Made by a program: the position numbers and the translations under genes | Shown: positions 53,381 to 62,232 of the stretch, piece after piece | How positions within the stretch are numbered: the stretch's first letter is position 1 | How the letters are laid out: each line of letters begins with the position of its first letter | Origin: Amycolatopsis sp. 2-15 | GTDB lineage: Bacteria; Actinomycetota; Actinomycetes; Mycobacteriales; Pseudonocardiaceae | NCBI RefSeq assembly: GCF_030285625.1 | Contig: NZ_CP127294.1 | Span: forward strand, 8,402,001-8,466,000 | Reading direction: 5' to 3' | Length of the DNA: 64,000 bases | Notes under the pieces: model-generated | Database searches by the model: none | Told to the model about the DNA's origin: nothing | Seen by the model: the letters and a program-made list of their open reading frames with translations, nothing else

Positions 53381-55051
53381 ATGACGAACGATTCAGTCGC
53401 GCCGCGAGAGAGCGCCCGCCCCGCGACACTCGCGTCCGCGGACGTCGAAACCGATGTGGTCGTGGTCGGCGGCGGCGGCGCCGGCCTGCCCACCGCGCTG
53501 TTCAGCCGGTGGCTGGGCAACGAGGTGGTGCTGCTGGAGAAGGCACCGGAACTCGGCGGCACGGCCAAGAAGGCCGCGTTCTGGTACTGGGTGCCGAACA
53601 ACGAGCCCATGCGCGCGCTCGGCATCGAGGACCGGTTCGAGGACTTCCTCCGCTACGTCGCGCGGCTGTCCCAGCCGACCAGGTTCGACCCGGTGAGCCC
53701 GACTGCCGGCCTCACCGACTGGGAAGCCTCGATGGCCCGCGCGTTCTACGACAGCGCGAGCCCCGCCGCCGAGTGGCTGGCCGAGCAGGGCGCGCTCACG
53801 TACCGGCATTGCCCGGACGTGCCGGACTACTGGTCGGAACTGGCGGAGGACAAGGCTCCGAAGGGGCGCGTGCTGGTGCCGGAAGGCGCCCGGGAATCGA
53901 TGTCCGACGGCGGCGAGGTAGCGATCGCGCAACTGTCCGCGGCGGCCGCGCGCGACGGTGTGGACGTGCGCACGGGGCACCGGGTCCAGCGGCTCGTCGT
54001 CGACGGTGGCCGCGTCGCCGGCGTCGAGGCCACGACCGCCGCCGGGCAGACCGTGCGGGTGCTGGCCCGCAAGGGTGTCGTGTTCGCCACCGGCGGCTTC
54101 TCGCACGACGACGACTTGCGCCGCGACTACCTCGGGGTCCCCGCCTACCCGGGCTGCGCGGCGGTGACCAACGAGGGCGACTTCGTGCGGATCTCTTCGT
54201 CGATGGGCGCACAGTTCGCCACCATGAACCACGCCTGGATGTGCCCGGTGCCGCTGGAGAAATCCGGGCGGCCCGACCTGGTCGGCATGTTCTCGGTGGC
54301 CGGCGACTCGATGATCCTCGTGAACCGGCGGGGCATGCGCGTGGCCAACGAGAAGCAGCCCTACAACGAGTCCGCGCGGACGTTTTTCCAGTGGGACCCG
54401 GCCGCGGGCAACTACCCGAACCTGGTGCTCGTCCAGGTGTGGGACCAGCGCAGCCAGGACCATTCCGCCAGCGACGAATACGGCCGCCTGATCGTCCCGC
54501 CGGGCACCGACGACTCCCACGTCATCAGCGCACGGACACTCGACGAGCTCACCGTGAAGATCCGCGAGCGGCTCGCGGCCAACGCCGCCAAAACCGGGGG
54601 TTTCACCCTCGCCGACGATTTCGCCGAGAACCTGCCACGGACGATCGACCGGTTCAACGGGTTCGCCGCCAAGGGCAAGGACGAGGACTTCGCCCGCGGC
54701 GAGACCGCGATCCAGCTGGTGTTCAACGGTCCGGTCAAGGAGGAGCCCGGCCGCGACAACCCGACGATGTGGCCGATCAGCGACACCGGTCCTTACTACG
54801 CGGCGCTTGTCACCGGCGGCCTGCTCGACACCAAGGGCGGCCCGCGGACCGACCCGGACGGACGGGTGCTGGACGACCTCGGTGTGCCGGTCCCCGGCCT
54901 CTTCGGTGTCGGCAACTGCGTGGCCTCGTCTTCCGGCCGTGCTTACTGGGCCGGCGGCGCTACGCTCGGCCCGATCATCGCGTTCGCCTACCGGGCCGCA
55001 GGCGCCGTCGATCGCGCCCCCGGACCCGCCTGGGGGCAGGAGCCGAAATGA
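53381..55051 (+). CDS. FAD-dependent oxidoreductase (KstD/fumarate-reductase flavoprotein type)
   Basis: 556 aa, ATG. FAD-binding DVVVVGGGGAGLPTALFSRWLG, then LLEKAPELGGTAKKAAFWYWVPNN, the family's substrate-side loop; VVFATGGFSHD; and the C-terminal GLFGVGNCVASSSGRAYWAGGATLGPIIAFAYRAA. This is the FAD_binding_2 family of 3-ketosteroid delta-1-dehydrogenases and related dehydrogenases of alicyclic ketones. The substrate is not certain; steroid genes are not present nearby. Its stop overlaps the next gene by ATGA. Confidence 0.88.
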   Translation: MTNDSVAPRESARPATLASADVETDVVVVGGGGAGLPTALFSRWLGNEVVLLEKAPELGGTAKKAAFWYWVPNNEPMRALGIEDRFEDFLRYVARLSQPTRFDPVSPTAGLTDWEASMARAFYDSASPAAEWLAEQGALTYRHCPDVPDYWSELAEDKAPKGRVLVPEGARESMSDGGEVAIAQLSAAAARDGVDVRTGHRVQRLVVDGGRVAGVEATTAAGQTVRVLARKGVVFATGGFSHDDDLRRDYLGVPAYPGCAAVTNEGDFVRISSSMGAQFATMNHAWMCPVPLEKSGRPDLVGMFSVAGDSMILVNRRGMRVANEKQPYNESARTFFQWDPAAGNYPNLVLVQVWDQRSQDHSASDEYGRLIVPPGTDDSHVISARTLDELTVKIRERLAANAAKTGGFTLADDFAENLPRTIDRFNGFAAKGKDEDFARGETAIQLVFNGPVKEEPGRDNPTMWPISDTGPYYAALVTGGLLDTKGGPRTDPDGRVLDDLGVPVPGLFGVGNCVASSSGRAYWAGGATLGPIIAFAYRAAGAVDRAPGPAWGQEPK

Positions 55052-55515
55052 CGTTGAGCACCCAGATCATGACCGATGAGCAGCGCAAGTCCGTGGCGCT
55101 GGAATACCTCAAAGCGTTCGATCACGGCGGCGTCACCTCAAGCGGCGGCAGCATTCTCGACCTGTTCTCCGTCGACGCGCAGGTCTATTTCCCGAAGTGG
55201 GGTCTCGCGGACGGCCACGACGAGATCGGCCGGATGTTCGCCGACGTCGGCGGCACCCTGAAGGCCATCAAGCACCACTACTCCGAGCTGAACTGGATCT
55301 TCTCCGGCAGTGACCTGGTCGTCGTCGAAGGCACCAGCCACGGCGAGCACCGCGACGGCCCGTGGCGCGCCGGCGCGCCCGACTGGGCGGCCGGCCGGTG
55401 GTGCGACGTGTTCGAGATCCGGGACTGGAAGATCCACCGCTGCTTCATCTACCTCGATCCGGACTACGCCGGGCAGGACACGGCTCGCTATCCGTGGCTC
55501 GCCGAGGAGAACTAG
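55048..55515 (+). CDS. NTF2/SnoaL-fold protein, partner of the flavoprotein
   Basis: 155 aa. Alpha+beta cone fold: ALEYLKAFDHGG..ILDLFSVDAQVYFPKWGLADGHDEIGRMFADVGG, then HYSELNWIFSGSDLVVVEGTSHGE and RWCDVFEIRDWKIHRCFIYLDPDYAG. Such domains act as ketosteroid-isomerase-like catalysts or ligand-binding partners. ATGA overlap with the flavoprotein gene implies equimolar production, perhaps an isomerase working on the same ring substrate. The pair ends in a strong terminator. Confidence 0.85.
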   Translation: MTLSTQIMTDEQRKSVALEYLKAFDHGGVTSSGGSILDLFSVDAQVYFPKWGLADGHDEIGRMFADVGGTLKAIKHHYSELNWIFSGSDLVVVEGTSHGEHRDGPWRAGAPDWAAGRWCDVFEIRDWKIHRCFIYLDPDYAGQDTARYPWLAEEN

Positions 55516-55521
55516 CGCGGC

Positions 55522-55552
55522 CGGCGGGCGCCCGAGGACGTGGCGCCCGCCG
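55522..55552. terminator. Bidirectional hairpin between convergent genes
   Basis: CGGCGGGCGCC (55522-55532) pairs perfectly over 11 bp with GGCGCCCGCCG (55542-55552) across a 9-nt loop, 6 nt past the NTF2-like stop and 8 nt past the end of the DinB gene. Confidence 0.7.
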
Positions 55553-55560
55553 ACGGGCGC

Positions 55561-56097
55561 TCAGCCCATGCTCTTCGCGCCGTCGAGCGACTCGCGGATG
55601 ATGTCGGCGTGGCCGGAGTGCTGCGCGGTCTCGGCGATGATGTGCATGAACACGCGCCGCGCCGACCAGCTCGCGTTCTCCTCGAACCACGGCGCCTTCG
55701 GCAGCGGCTGGGTCGCGCCCAGGTCGGGCAGCGTGGCCACGAGCTCGTCGGTCTTGGCGGCCACGTCGGCGTAGGCGGCCAGCACGCCTTCCAGCGTCTC
55801 GCCCGGCAGCAGGGTGAAGTCGTTGGCGCGCTCGGCGAAGTCGGCTTCGGTCAGCTCCGAGAAGTCCGGCATGGCCGACGGGCCCTGCCCGATGAACTCC
55901 ACCCAACCGCGTTCCACCGACGTCACGTGCTTGATGAGGCCACCCAGGCACAGCTCGCTGGCCGTGGTCCGCAGGCGGGCCTGGTCGTCGGTGAGGTCAC
56001 GCGTCGTGAACCGCAGGAAGTGGCGGTGCTTTCCCAGCATCGCCAGCAGGTCGGCGCGTTCGCCCGTGGTCACGTCGGTCGGCCACGTCTCGTTCAC
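55561..56097 (-). CDS. DinB-superfamily (DUF664) protein
   Basis: 178 aa from GTG 56097. Four-helix DinB/mycothiol-transferase-like fold: LLAMLGKHRHFLRFTTRDLTDDQARLRTTASELCLGGLIKHVTSVERGWVEF holds the first metal His, and HIIAETAQHSGHADIIRESLDG the second (H..H). DUF664 proteins are predicted metal- and thiol-dependent enzymes; function unknown. It is divergent from a WYL regulator with which it shares a 91-bp gap. Confidence 0.85.
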   Translation of the reverse strand: MNETWPTDVTTGERADLLAMLGKHRHFLRFTTRDLTDDQARLRTTASELCLGGLIKHVTSVERGWVEFIGQGPSAMPDFSELTEADFAERANDFTLLPGETLEGVLAAYADVAAKTDELVATLPDLGATQPLPKAPWFEENASWSARRVFMHIIAETAQHSGHADIIRESLDGAKSMG

Positions 56098-56188
56098 GGC
56101 TTCGTCCTCTCGTCGGTGTCTGCGTCTGAACCTAAGGTAAAACCCATTCCGGCCACTTTGTGACCTCAATAGGAGAGAATCTGGGTTC

Positions 56189-57148
56189 ATGGCCAACACG
56201 AGCTCGCGAACCCTGCGGTTGCTGTCGCTGCTGCAGACGCACCGGTACTGGCCCGGCCAGGAGCTGGCCGGCCGCCTGGAGGTGTCGATCCGCACGCTGC
56301 GCCGCGACGTCGACCGGCTGCGGGAGCTGGGATATCCCGTCGAGGCGCAGCGCGGCGTCGACGGTGGTTACCAGCTCGCGCCGGGTGCGACGCTGCCGCC
56401 GCTGGTCGTCGACGACGAGGAGGCCGTGGCGCTGGCGGTGGGCCTGCAGGCGGCCGCGCAGGGTTCGGTCGAGGGCGTCGCGGAGTCGTCGCTGCGCGTG
56501 CTGGCGAAGGTGGTGCAGGTGATGCCGGCCCGGCTGCGGCGGCGCGTCGACGCGTTGCGCGCGATGACCGTCCCCCTCGGCTGGAACGGCGCTCCCGGCC
56601 CCAGCGTCGACCCCGGCGTGCTTACGGCCATCGCCCTGGCCTGCCGCGACAGCGAACGGCTGCGGTTCTCCTACACCGCTCGGTCTGCCGACGGCCGGCA
56701 GACCGAGCGACACGTCGAGCCGCTCCGCCTCGTCCCGGTGGGCCGCCGCTGGTACCTCGTCGCCTACGACCTCACCCGCCACGACTGGCGCAGCTTCCGC
56801 GTCGACCGCCTCACCGACCCGCGCAGCACCGGCGCCCCGTTCCGCCCGCGCGAGCTGCCCGCGGCCGACGCCGCCGAGTTCGTCCGCGCCGGTCTGGACA
56901 ACGTCGCGCGCCCATACCGGGTGGAGGTCGTCGTGGACGCGCCGGCCACCACCGTGCGCGAGCGCATCGGCCAGTGGAGCACGGTCGAGGAGCTGGCCGG
57001 TGACCAGTGCCGGGTACTGATGACCGCCGACTCCCTGGACTGGCCGACACTCGCGCTGGGTGTCGTCGGCGCCGACTTCCGGGTGGTGACGCCGCCGGAA
57101 CTGCAGGAGCGTGTGCACGAATGGGGAGCGCGGTTCAGCCGGGCGTAG
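56189..57148 (+). CDS. WYL-domain regulator (YafY/DeoR-like)
   Basis: 319 aa. N-terminal winged helix (RTLRLLSLLQTHRYWPGQELAGRLEVSIRTLRRDVDRLRELGYPVEAQRG), then WYL domain about residues 140-230 (RLRFSYTARSADGRQTERHVEPLRLVPVGRRWYLVAYD) and a C-terminal WCX domain. WYL domains sense nucleotides or nucleic acids in several bacterial regulators. AACCCA (56141) and TGGGTT (56182) in the gap could be an operator for the divergent DinB gene. Confidence 0.9.
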   Translation: MANTSSRTLRLLSLLQTHRYWPGQELAGRLEVSIRTLRRDVDRLRELGYPVEAQRGVDGGYQLAPGATLPPLVVDDEEAVALAVGLQAAAQGSVEGVAESSLRVLAKVVQVMPARLRRRVDALRAMTVPLGWNGAPGPSVDPGVLTAIALACRDSERLRFSYTARSADGRQTERHVEPLRLVPVGRRWYLVAYDLTRHDWRSFRVDRLTDPRSTGAPFRPRELPAADAAEFVRAGLDNVARPYRVEVVVDAPATTVRERIGQWSTVEELAGDQCRVLMTADSLDWPTLALGVVGADFRVVTPPELQERVHEWGARFSRA

Positions 57149-57175
57149 GTATCGTGACTCCTTCAGGAGGCTGCC

Positions 57176-57580
57176 ATGGCCACAGTCAGCGTCCGCTACC
57201 TCGTGGACGACGTCGATGCCGCGATCGGGTTCTACCGCGACCATCTCGGCTTCACCGAGGTCATGCACCCCGCTCCGGCCTTCGCGATGCTCGCCCGCGG
57301 TGAACTCCGGCTGCTGCTCAGCGCGCCGGGAGGCGGGCCCGGCGGCGGCCAGGCCCTGCCGGACGGCCGGGTTCCCGAGCCGGGAGGCTGGAACCGGTTC
57401 GCGCTGCAGGTCGAGAACCTCGACACCGAGGTCGCGAGGCTGCGCGCGGCCGGGGTGGCGTTTCGTGGCCCGGTCGTCGACGGGGTCGGCGGACGGCAGG
57501 TGCTGATCGAAGATCCGTCCACCAACCCGGTCGAACTCTTCCAGCCCACCCGCGCCGAAGCTCGCCTCGACGCCGGCTGA
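57176..57580 (+). CDS. VOC-superfamily (glyoxalase/dioxygenase fold) protein
   Basis: 134 aa, behind AGGAGG. A single vicinal-oxygen-chelate unit pair: VRYLVDDVDAAIGFYRDHLGFTEV at the N-terminus, WNRFALQVENLDTEVARLRAAGVAF in the middle and IEDPSTNPVELFQP at the end, where the metal Glu would lie. Substrate unknown; such small VOC proteins include resistance, thiol-transfer and lyase enzymes. It follows the WYL gene by 27 nt and may be its coexpressed target. Confidence 0.85.
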   Translation: MATVSVRYLVDDVDAAIGFYRDHLGFTEVMHPAPAFAMLARGELRLLLSAPGGGPGGGQALPDGRVPEPGGWNRFALQVENLDTEVARLRAAGVAFRGPVVDGVGGRQVLIEDPSTNPVELFQPTRAEARLDAG

Positions 57581-57585
57581 GCCGG

Positions 57586-57867
57586 TCAGCACACCTTCGC
57601 GGGCTCCGTCGGAGTCGGGGCCCAGCCCCAGGAATGCGGCGCCTCCCCCGGCTCCACGACCGCGCCGGCGCGCACGGTCAGCACGGGCACGACACCCAGC
57701 AGATCCGCGCCCAACGCCTCCGTCCGCGCCGCCAGTTCGCGATACGTCTGTTCCGCCGTGGCCCGGTCGCCGACACCCAGGCGCACCAAGCCGACCGCCG
57801 CACGGTGCGTGACCTGCGGTGAGAGCGCTTTCAGCACCACCGGGAAGCCGAGGAGACGCGGTGATCG
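57586..57867 (-). pseudogene. ATP-grasp fragment of an ADP-forming acyl-CoA synthetase
   Basis: The frame reads RLLGFPVVLKALSPQVTHR then AAVGLVRLGVGDRATAEQTYRELAAR and ..LGADLLGV. This matches the ATP-grasp start of Acd-type enzymes (compare VVLKAQSPAITHKSEVGGVRVG in the intact gene at 31099). The stretch is only about 60 residues before it diverges, and nothing of the CoA-binding domains precedes it. In the same frame lies the stop of the flippase-like gene at 57868. A deletion scar of a lost paralogue. Confidence 0.65.
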
Positions 57868-58890
57868 TCAGGCGGCGGACCGCGCAGGTACCCGGGCCGG
57901 CGCGGGAGCCGCAGTACGCGCCGGCAACGCGGTCGGCGCGGCCGACACGAGCGGCCGGCGACGCAGCGAGCCGAGCCACTGGACCAGCAGCACCGCCCCG
58001 CCCGGAGCCGTGGACACCAGGCCGAGCAACCCGTACACGACGGCGACCGTCACCCCCTGCTGCGCACCCAGCCCCGCGGCGGCGAACGCCAGGGCCGCGA
58101 CACCTTCGCGCGGCCCGAACCCGCCGACGTTGATCGGCAGCCCCATCGCCAGCAGCGCGAGCACCAGCAGCGGCAGCAGCGTCATCAGCGAAGCGGTGGC
58201 ACCGGCCGCGTGCGCGGCGACCACGAACAGCGTGAGGTGCCCGGCCAGCGCGACCAGCGACAACGCCGTGACCCGCGGCCACGTGCGCAGCCCCAGCAGC
58301 CCGGCGCGAACGTCCGCCATCGACTCCGCGAACCCCCGCTGCCACTTCGACGCGCTGTGCAGCCAGCGGTCGCCCGTGCTGCACGCGACGGTCAGCACCA
58401 CGATCGCGGCCAGAAGAACACCAGCACCTGCGAAAGTCAGCACATCGTGGGCGAACGCAGGCAACACGGCAGGTCGGAAAAACAACACGGCGAGTCCGGC
58501 CGCCACCACCACGACCTGTCCGGCTGTGCGTTCCAGAACAACAGCTCGCACGCCGCGCGCCACGTCACCGGCCTTGCGGCCATGGTCCACCGCGCGGTGC
58601 ACGTCGCCCAGGATCCCGGCCGGCAGCACACCGTTGAGGAACTGCGCGCGGTAGTAATCCGCCACGGCCTGGCGCAGCGGCAGGCGCAGTCCCAGCCGCG
58701 AAGCGACCACGCGCCACCGCCAAGCGCTCACGACGGTGGTCAGCAGCCCGATCGTCAGCGCGGCCAGCACCGGCCACAGGCCGATCACCCGCAGGCCGTC
58801 GAGGAAGGCGTCGGTGCCGAGGCGCCACGCCAGCACCCCGATGATCGCGAACCCGGCGAGGATTCGGAACCACGACCAGAACGTACGCAT
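57868..58890 (-). CDS. Lysylphosphatidylglycerol synthase/flippase-like membrane protein
   Basis: 340 aa, ATG overlapping the stop of the glycosyltransferase gene by 1 nt (TGATG). About eight membrane helices of the LPG_synthase_TM (UPF0104) family: ILAGFAIIGVLAWRLG, the ADYYRAQFLNGVLPAGILGDVHRAV motif, and MGLPINVGGFGPREGVAALAF. In MprF this domain flips aminoacyl-lipids; stand-alone versions are coupled with lipid-linked glycosyl transfer. Here it sits with a GT4 enzyme. Its Pro/Ala-rich tail is poorly conserved. Confidence 0.85.
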   Translation of the reverse strand: MRTFWSWFRILAGFAIIGVLAWRLGTDAFLDGLRVIGLWPVLAALTIGLLTTVVSAWRWRVVASRLGLRLPLRQAVADYYRAQFLNGVLPAGILGDVHRAVDHGRKAGDVARGVRAVVLERTAGQVVVVAAGLAVLFFRPAVLPAFAHDVLTFAGAGVLLAAIVVLTVACSTGDRWLHSASKWQRGFAESMADVRAGLLGLRTWPRVTALSLVALAGHLTLFVVAAHAAGATASLMTLLPLLVLALLAMGLPINVGGFGPREGVAALAFAAAGLGAQQGVTVAVVYGLLGLVSTAPGGAVLLVQWLGSLRRRPLVSAAPTALPARTAAPAPARVPARSAA

Positions 58891-59999
58891 CAGGCCACCT
58901 TGATCGGGATCGAACGCCAGCGGGAAAGTACTTCGGTGAGCCGGCGGGCCGCGCCGTCCCACTCTTCGAGGGCGCTGCCGCGGCCGAGCGCCGCCGTGCG
59001 CAGGTCGCGCCGCAGCTCGGCGTCGGTGACCCAGCCGCGCAGCGCGGAAGCGAGGGCGCCCGGGTCTCCGGGCGGGACGAGCAGGCCGGGCACCGCGCCG
59101 TCCGACGAGCGGCCGAGCGCATCGGGCACCCCGCCGACATTGCTGGCCACCACGGGAATGCCGCGCGCCAGGGCTTCGGTGATAACCATGCCGTAGGTCT
59201 CCGCGTGCGAGGGCAGCAGCACCAGGTCGGCGCGGTCGTAAGCCGCGTCGAGCTCGGCGCCGGCCTTCGGCCCGCCGAAGGTGACGCGGTCGCCGAGGCC
59301 GAGGCGGTCGACGGACCAGCGCAGCTCGTCGACGTACTCCGGCGCGCGCGTCAGCGAGCCGACGAAATCCACGGTGAGATCGAGGTCAGGCAGCTGGGCC
59401 AGCGCTTCGACGAGCACGTCCTGGCCCTTGCGCGGGGTCACCGCCGCCACGCACAGCAGCCGCGAAACCCCGTCGGTCCCCGACGCCAGCGGCGCCAGGT
59501 CCACGCCCGGCTCCACCACGGCGACCGTCGACGGCCCGAGGCCGTGGCGGCTGATCAGCGTGCGCGCGGCCGTCGGGCTCGTCGCCACGACCTGGCGCAC
59601 CACCCGCAGCGTCTCGCGTTCGCACGCATCCAGCTCGGCGGCGTGCACGGGGTCGAGGCCGGTCTCGTCGGCCAGCGGCAGGTGCACGAGCACGCCCAGG
59701 CGCAGCCGCCGCGCGTGCGGCACCACCACGTCGGGCACTCCGCACGCGACCAGGCCGTCGATCAGCACGGTCGTGAGGTCCGGCAGCGCCGCGAGCGCCC
59801 GCGCCAGCCGCGCGCGCCCCGTCGGCCCCGGCTCGGGCCACGACCCGGGCACGGCCACCTGCAGCACGGGCACCCCCGCGCCCGGCAAGCTCTCGCACAT
59901 CCGCCGGTCGTAGGTGTTGCCCCCGCTGGGCTCCGTGACGTCGTCCACGTTGCCCGGGAGCACGAACGCGACCACGTCCCCCGCCCGCTGACTCCGCAC
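58890..59999 (-). CDS. Glycosyltransferase family 4 protein
   Basis: 369 aa, GTG start. GT-B fold: N-terminal GNVDDVTEPSGGNTYDRR.. replaces the usual G-G loop; LLCVAAVTPRKGQDVLVEAL, then VTFGGPKAGAELDAAYDRADLVLLPSHAETYGMVITEALARGIPVVASNVGGVPDAL carries the E-x7-E retaining motif. It transfers a sugar nucleotide's sugar to an unknown acceptor, probably lipid-linked or a small molecule, given the flippase-like partner. Confidence 0.88.
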   Translation of the reverse strand: MRSQRAGDVVAFVLPGNVDDVTEPSGGNTYDRRMCESLPGAGVPVLQVAVPGSWPEPGPTGRARLARALAALPDLTTVLIDGLVACGVPDVVVPHARRLRLGVLVHLPLADETGLDPVHAAELDACERETLRVVRQVVATSPTAARTLISRHGLGPSTVAVVEPGVDLAPLASGTDGVSRLLCVAAVTPRKGQDVLVEALAQLPDLDLTVDFVGSLTRAPEYVDELRWSVDRLGLGDRVTFGGPKAGAELDAAYDRADLVLLPSHAETYGMVITEALARGIPVVASNVGGVPDALGRSSDGAVPGLLVPPGDPGALASALRGWVTDAELRRDLRTAALGRGSALEEWDGAARRLTEVLSRWRSIPIKVA

Positions 60000-60089
60000 G
60001 TTGCCTCCTCACGCCGCTCTCATCCAACACGGACGACACGGGCCGGCGGTTCAATCACGCCCGGAATTCCCACCCCACGAACGGGCGAT

Positions 60090-60125
60090 GGCCGGGTACC
60101 GAGGCAACTCCCCCGGCACCCGGCC
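60090..60125 (-). terminator. Hairpin after the CYTH-CHAD gene
   Basis: GGCCGGGTACC (60090-60100) pairs with GGCACCCGGCC (60115-60125) with one mismatch over 11 positions. It starts 29 nt past the CYTH-CHAD stop and before the leftward glycosyltransferase gene. Confidence 0.55.
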
Positions 60126-60153
60126 ACCTTTGTCGGTCACCTCGCCGCGCGGC

Positions 60154-61656
60154 CTACAGCCACTTCGGCGCGTCCCCCTTTTCGAGCCGCTTCCACCGGC
60201 TCACGAACTCCCGCCGCATCCCGGCGCGCACTCCCCCGCCGGTCCCGTAGAGCACGCCGAAGGTGAACCCGACGCCTTCGTCGTGGCCGTCGACGCCGAG
60301 GCGGTACACGACTGGGCCCGCCACCACCCAGTCCTGGTGTTCGCCCAGCAACTGCTGCACGTTCTTCACGTTCTTGCGCCACCCGCGCACCTTGCCGCCG
60401 AACACGGGCCGCACCACGTCAGCCGCGTAGCGAGCGCGCTTGGCCTTCTTGCGCACGTCGTGCAGCGCGTGCTCCAGCTCCCGGCCGGACAGCCCGTGCG
60501 CCGCCTTCTCCGCCTTCCGGAGTTTCCCCGCAGCCTTGCGCACCGGCTTGCGCAGCACCTTCTTCGCGGAGCCGGCGTCGGTCGGCACACCCGACACGAC
60601 GGCGTCGAGCTCCTGCATCAGAGCCAGGTACCGCTTGCCGCGCAACGCCTCCAGCACCTTCTCCCGCGCGTCCACGGCCTCGCGGGAGAACCGCCGCGTC
60701 AGGAACTGGTCCACCGGCCCGACCACGAGCTCGGCCGACGCGCCGTCCACCCACTCGCGCACGAGCGCCTCGACGACCTCGCCGTCGCGGGCCGGGGCCA
60801 GCTCGCCGCCCAGCCACTTCAGCTCGCGCGTCACGCTCGGGATCCGGTCGTCGTCCACAATGGACGAGAACGTCCGCAGCGCGCTCCGCAGCTTCCTCGA
60901 GGCCACGCGCAGCTGGTGCACGGAGTCCTCGACGTCGCGCCGCGCCCCGACGTCGGCACGCTGCAGCGCCGCGAACTGCTCCCGCAGGTAGGCCCCGACG
61001 ACCTCGCCCCCGTCAGGCCGCTCGCCGACCACCTGTCCGTTGGGCACGCGGTCGTCGATCAGGCGCCGCAGCTTCGAAGGCCACCGCGACGTCCGGGCGC
61101 CGGCGTCGACCACCGTGCTCTCCAGCTCGTCGAGCAGTTCCGGCGCGGCGTCGCCCGCGAGCTCGATCTCGAGCTCACGCCACCGGTCCAGCCGCGCCGT
61201 CTTCCCGCCGACCTCCCCGGTCACGTGGTCGTCGGTCACGGTCGCGACGATCTGGCCCGACGAGTCGGTGAGCCGGTGGGAGAACCGGTCGGTCTTCAGG
61301 TGCGCGATGGGCAGGAGCTTGCCTCCCAGTGTGTGGGCGCGCAGCAGCTGGTTCAGCTCACGGGGCACCTTGCGGTCGTCGACGCCGAGCGGGACCTGCA
61401 GCTCCTCGCGCTCGTCGGGCCCGACCGGCAGCTTCAGGTGCCACCCGGCGTCGTGCCCGCCCACGCGGCGGCGCAGGGTGATCCCGGCACGCGCGAGGGA
61501 GAACCCGGCGGTGTCGTAGTACGTCGCGTCGAGCTGCTCCTCGGCCGGCGCGTCCTGGCCCTGCACCGTCCCGCCGCCGACGAAGTCGGGGACCACCGCG
61601 TCCTGCGCGACCTCGTACTTGCGCTCGCGTTCGATTTCGACCACCGGTCTGTTCAT
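60154..61656 (-). CDS. CYTH and CHAD domain protein (inorganic polyphosphate-associated)
   Basis: 500 aa. CYTH domain at residues about 1-200 with the E-x-E-x-K-like motif EIERERKYEV and TLRRRVGGHDAGWHLKLPVG; CHAD domain about 215-500 with HQLRVASRKLRSALRTF and ELEHALHDVRKKAKRARYAADV, rich in conserved His/Arg/Lys that bind polyphosphate. CYTH proteins hydrolyse or make triphosphates; CHAD domains target polyP granules. Together they suggest a triphosphatase working at polyP. No ppk gene is nearby. Confidence 0.92.
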   Translation of the reverse strand: MNRPVVEIERERKYEVAQDAVVPDFVGGGTVQGQDAPAEEQLDATYYDTAGFSLARAGITLRRRVGGHDAGWHLKLPVGPDEREELQVPLGVDDRKVPRELNQLLRAHTLGGKLLPIAHLKTDRFSHRLTDSSGQIVATVTDDHVTGEVGGKTARLDRWRELEIELAGDAAPELLDELESTVVDAGARTSRWPSKLRRLIDDRVPNGQVVGERPDGGEVVGAYLREQFAALQRADVGARRDVEDSVHQLRVASRKLRSALRTFSSIVDDDRIPSVTRELKWLGGELAPARDGEVVEALVREWVDGASAELVVGPVDQFLTRRFSREAVDAREKVLEALRGKRYLALMQELDAVVSGVPTDAGSAKKVLRKPVRKAAGKLRKAEKAAHGLSGRELEHALHDVRKKAKRARYAADVVRPVFGGKVRGWRKNVKNVQQLLGEHQDWVVAGPVVYRLGVDGHDEGVGFTFGVLYGTGGGVRAGMRREFVSRWKRLEKGDAPKWL

Positions 61657-61702
61657 CCGGTCACTCCTCAGGTTCGTTCACGAAAGTCTGAGGCACGGCT
61701 AC

Positions 61703-62158
61703 TCACGGCGCGCGGTGCTCCAGCGGCGGACTCACGTCCGGGTAGCTCGCCTCCTGGGCCGGCACCGCCGTGGTCACCGCCGTGCCCCGCTGCTCGGCCT
61801 CTCGGCGCGAGATCCTGCGGTTCACCACGGCTTCGCCCACCTGCTCGCCGCGGATGCGGCCCAGCACGGCGAGCGTGAGGGCGTGCACGATCGCCAGCAC
61901 CAGCAGCAGCACGCCGACGCGGCCCACCACCCCGGGCAGATCGCTGTCGCCGAGCGGGATCGTGGACAGCAACGCCAGCAGCCCCAGCGTCACCAGGTGG
62001 AACAGCACCGTCACCAGCCGGGTCATCGACGCACCCGCGGCGGGGTCGCCGTAGGAACTCTCCAGGTACCCGCGTCCGCTGCGGTAGATGATCTGCCCGT
62101 CGATCAGCACGAGCACCACACCGATGGCGAGGAACGAGACGTACGCTTCTGTGCTCAT
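61703..62158 (-). CDS. Small hypothetical membrane protein
   Basis: 151 aa, ATG 62158 behind AAGGAG. Three to four hydrophobic helices (VSFLAIGVVLVLIDGQIIY; LVTVLFHLVTLGLLALLSTI; VGRVGVLLLVLAIVHALTLAV) and a charged tail (EAVVNRRISRREAEQRG). No known family is clear to me. It stands between an aldo/keto reductase and the CYTH-CHAD gene, all leftward, but the spacing argues against one operon with the former. Confidence 0.7.
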   Translation of the reverse strand: MSTEAYVSFLAIGVVLVLIDGQIIYRSGRGYLESSYGDPAAGASMTRLVTVLFHLVTLGLLALLSTIPLGDSDLPGVVGRVGVLLLVLAIVHALTLAVLGRIRGEQVGEAVVNRRISRREAEQRGTAVTTAVPAQEASYPDVSPPLEHRAP

Positions 62159-62232
62159 CCCGGCACACTCCTTCCGGCCTCTCCCGAAGAAGTACCCCTG
62201 GACCAGCGGGGGAAAACCCGTGCGGCGCAGGT

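Noticed and set aside
55141..55261. Short overlapping frames inside the NTF2-fold gene
   Set aside because: They are out-of-frame shadows lacking ribosome sites and domain similarity.
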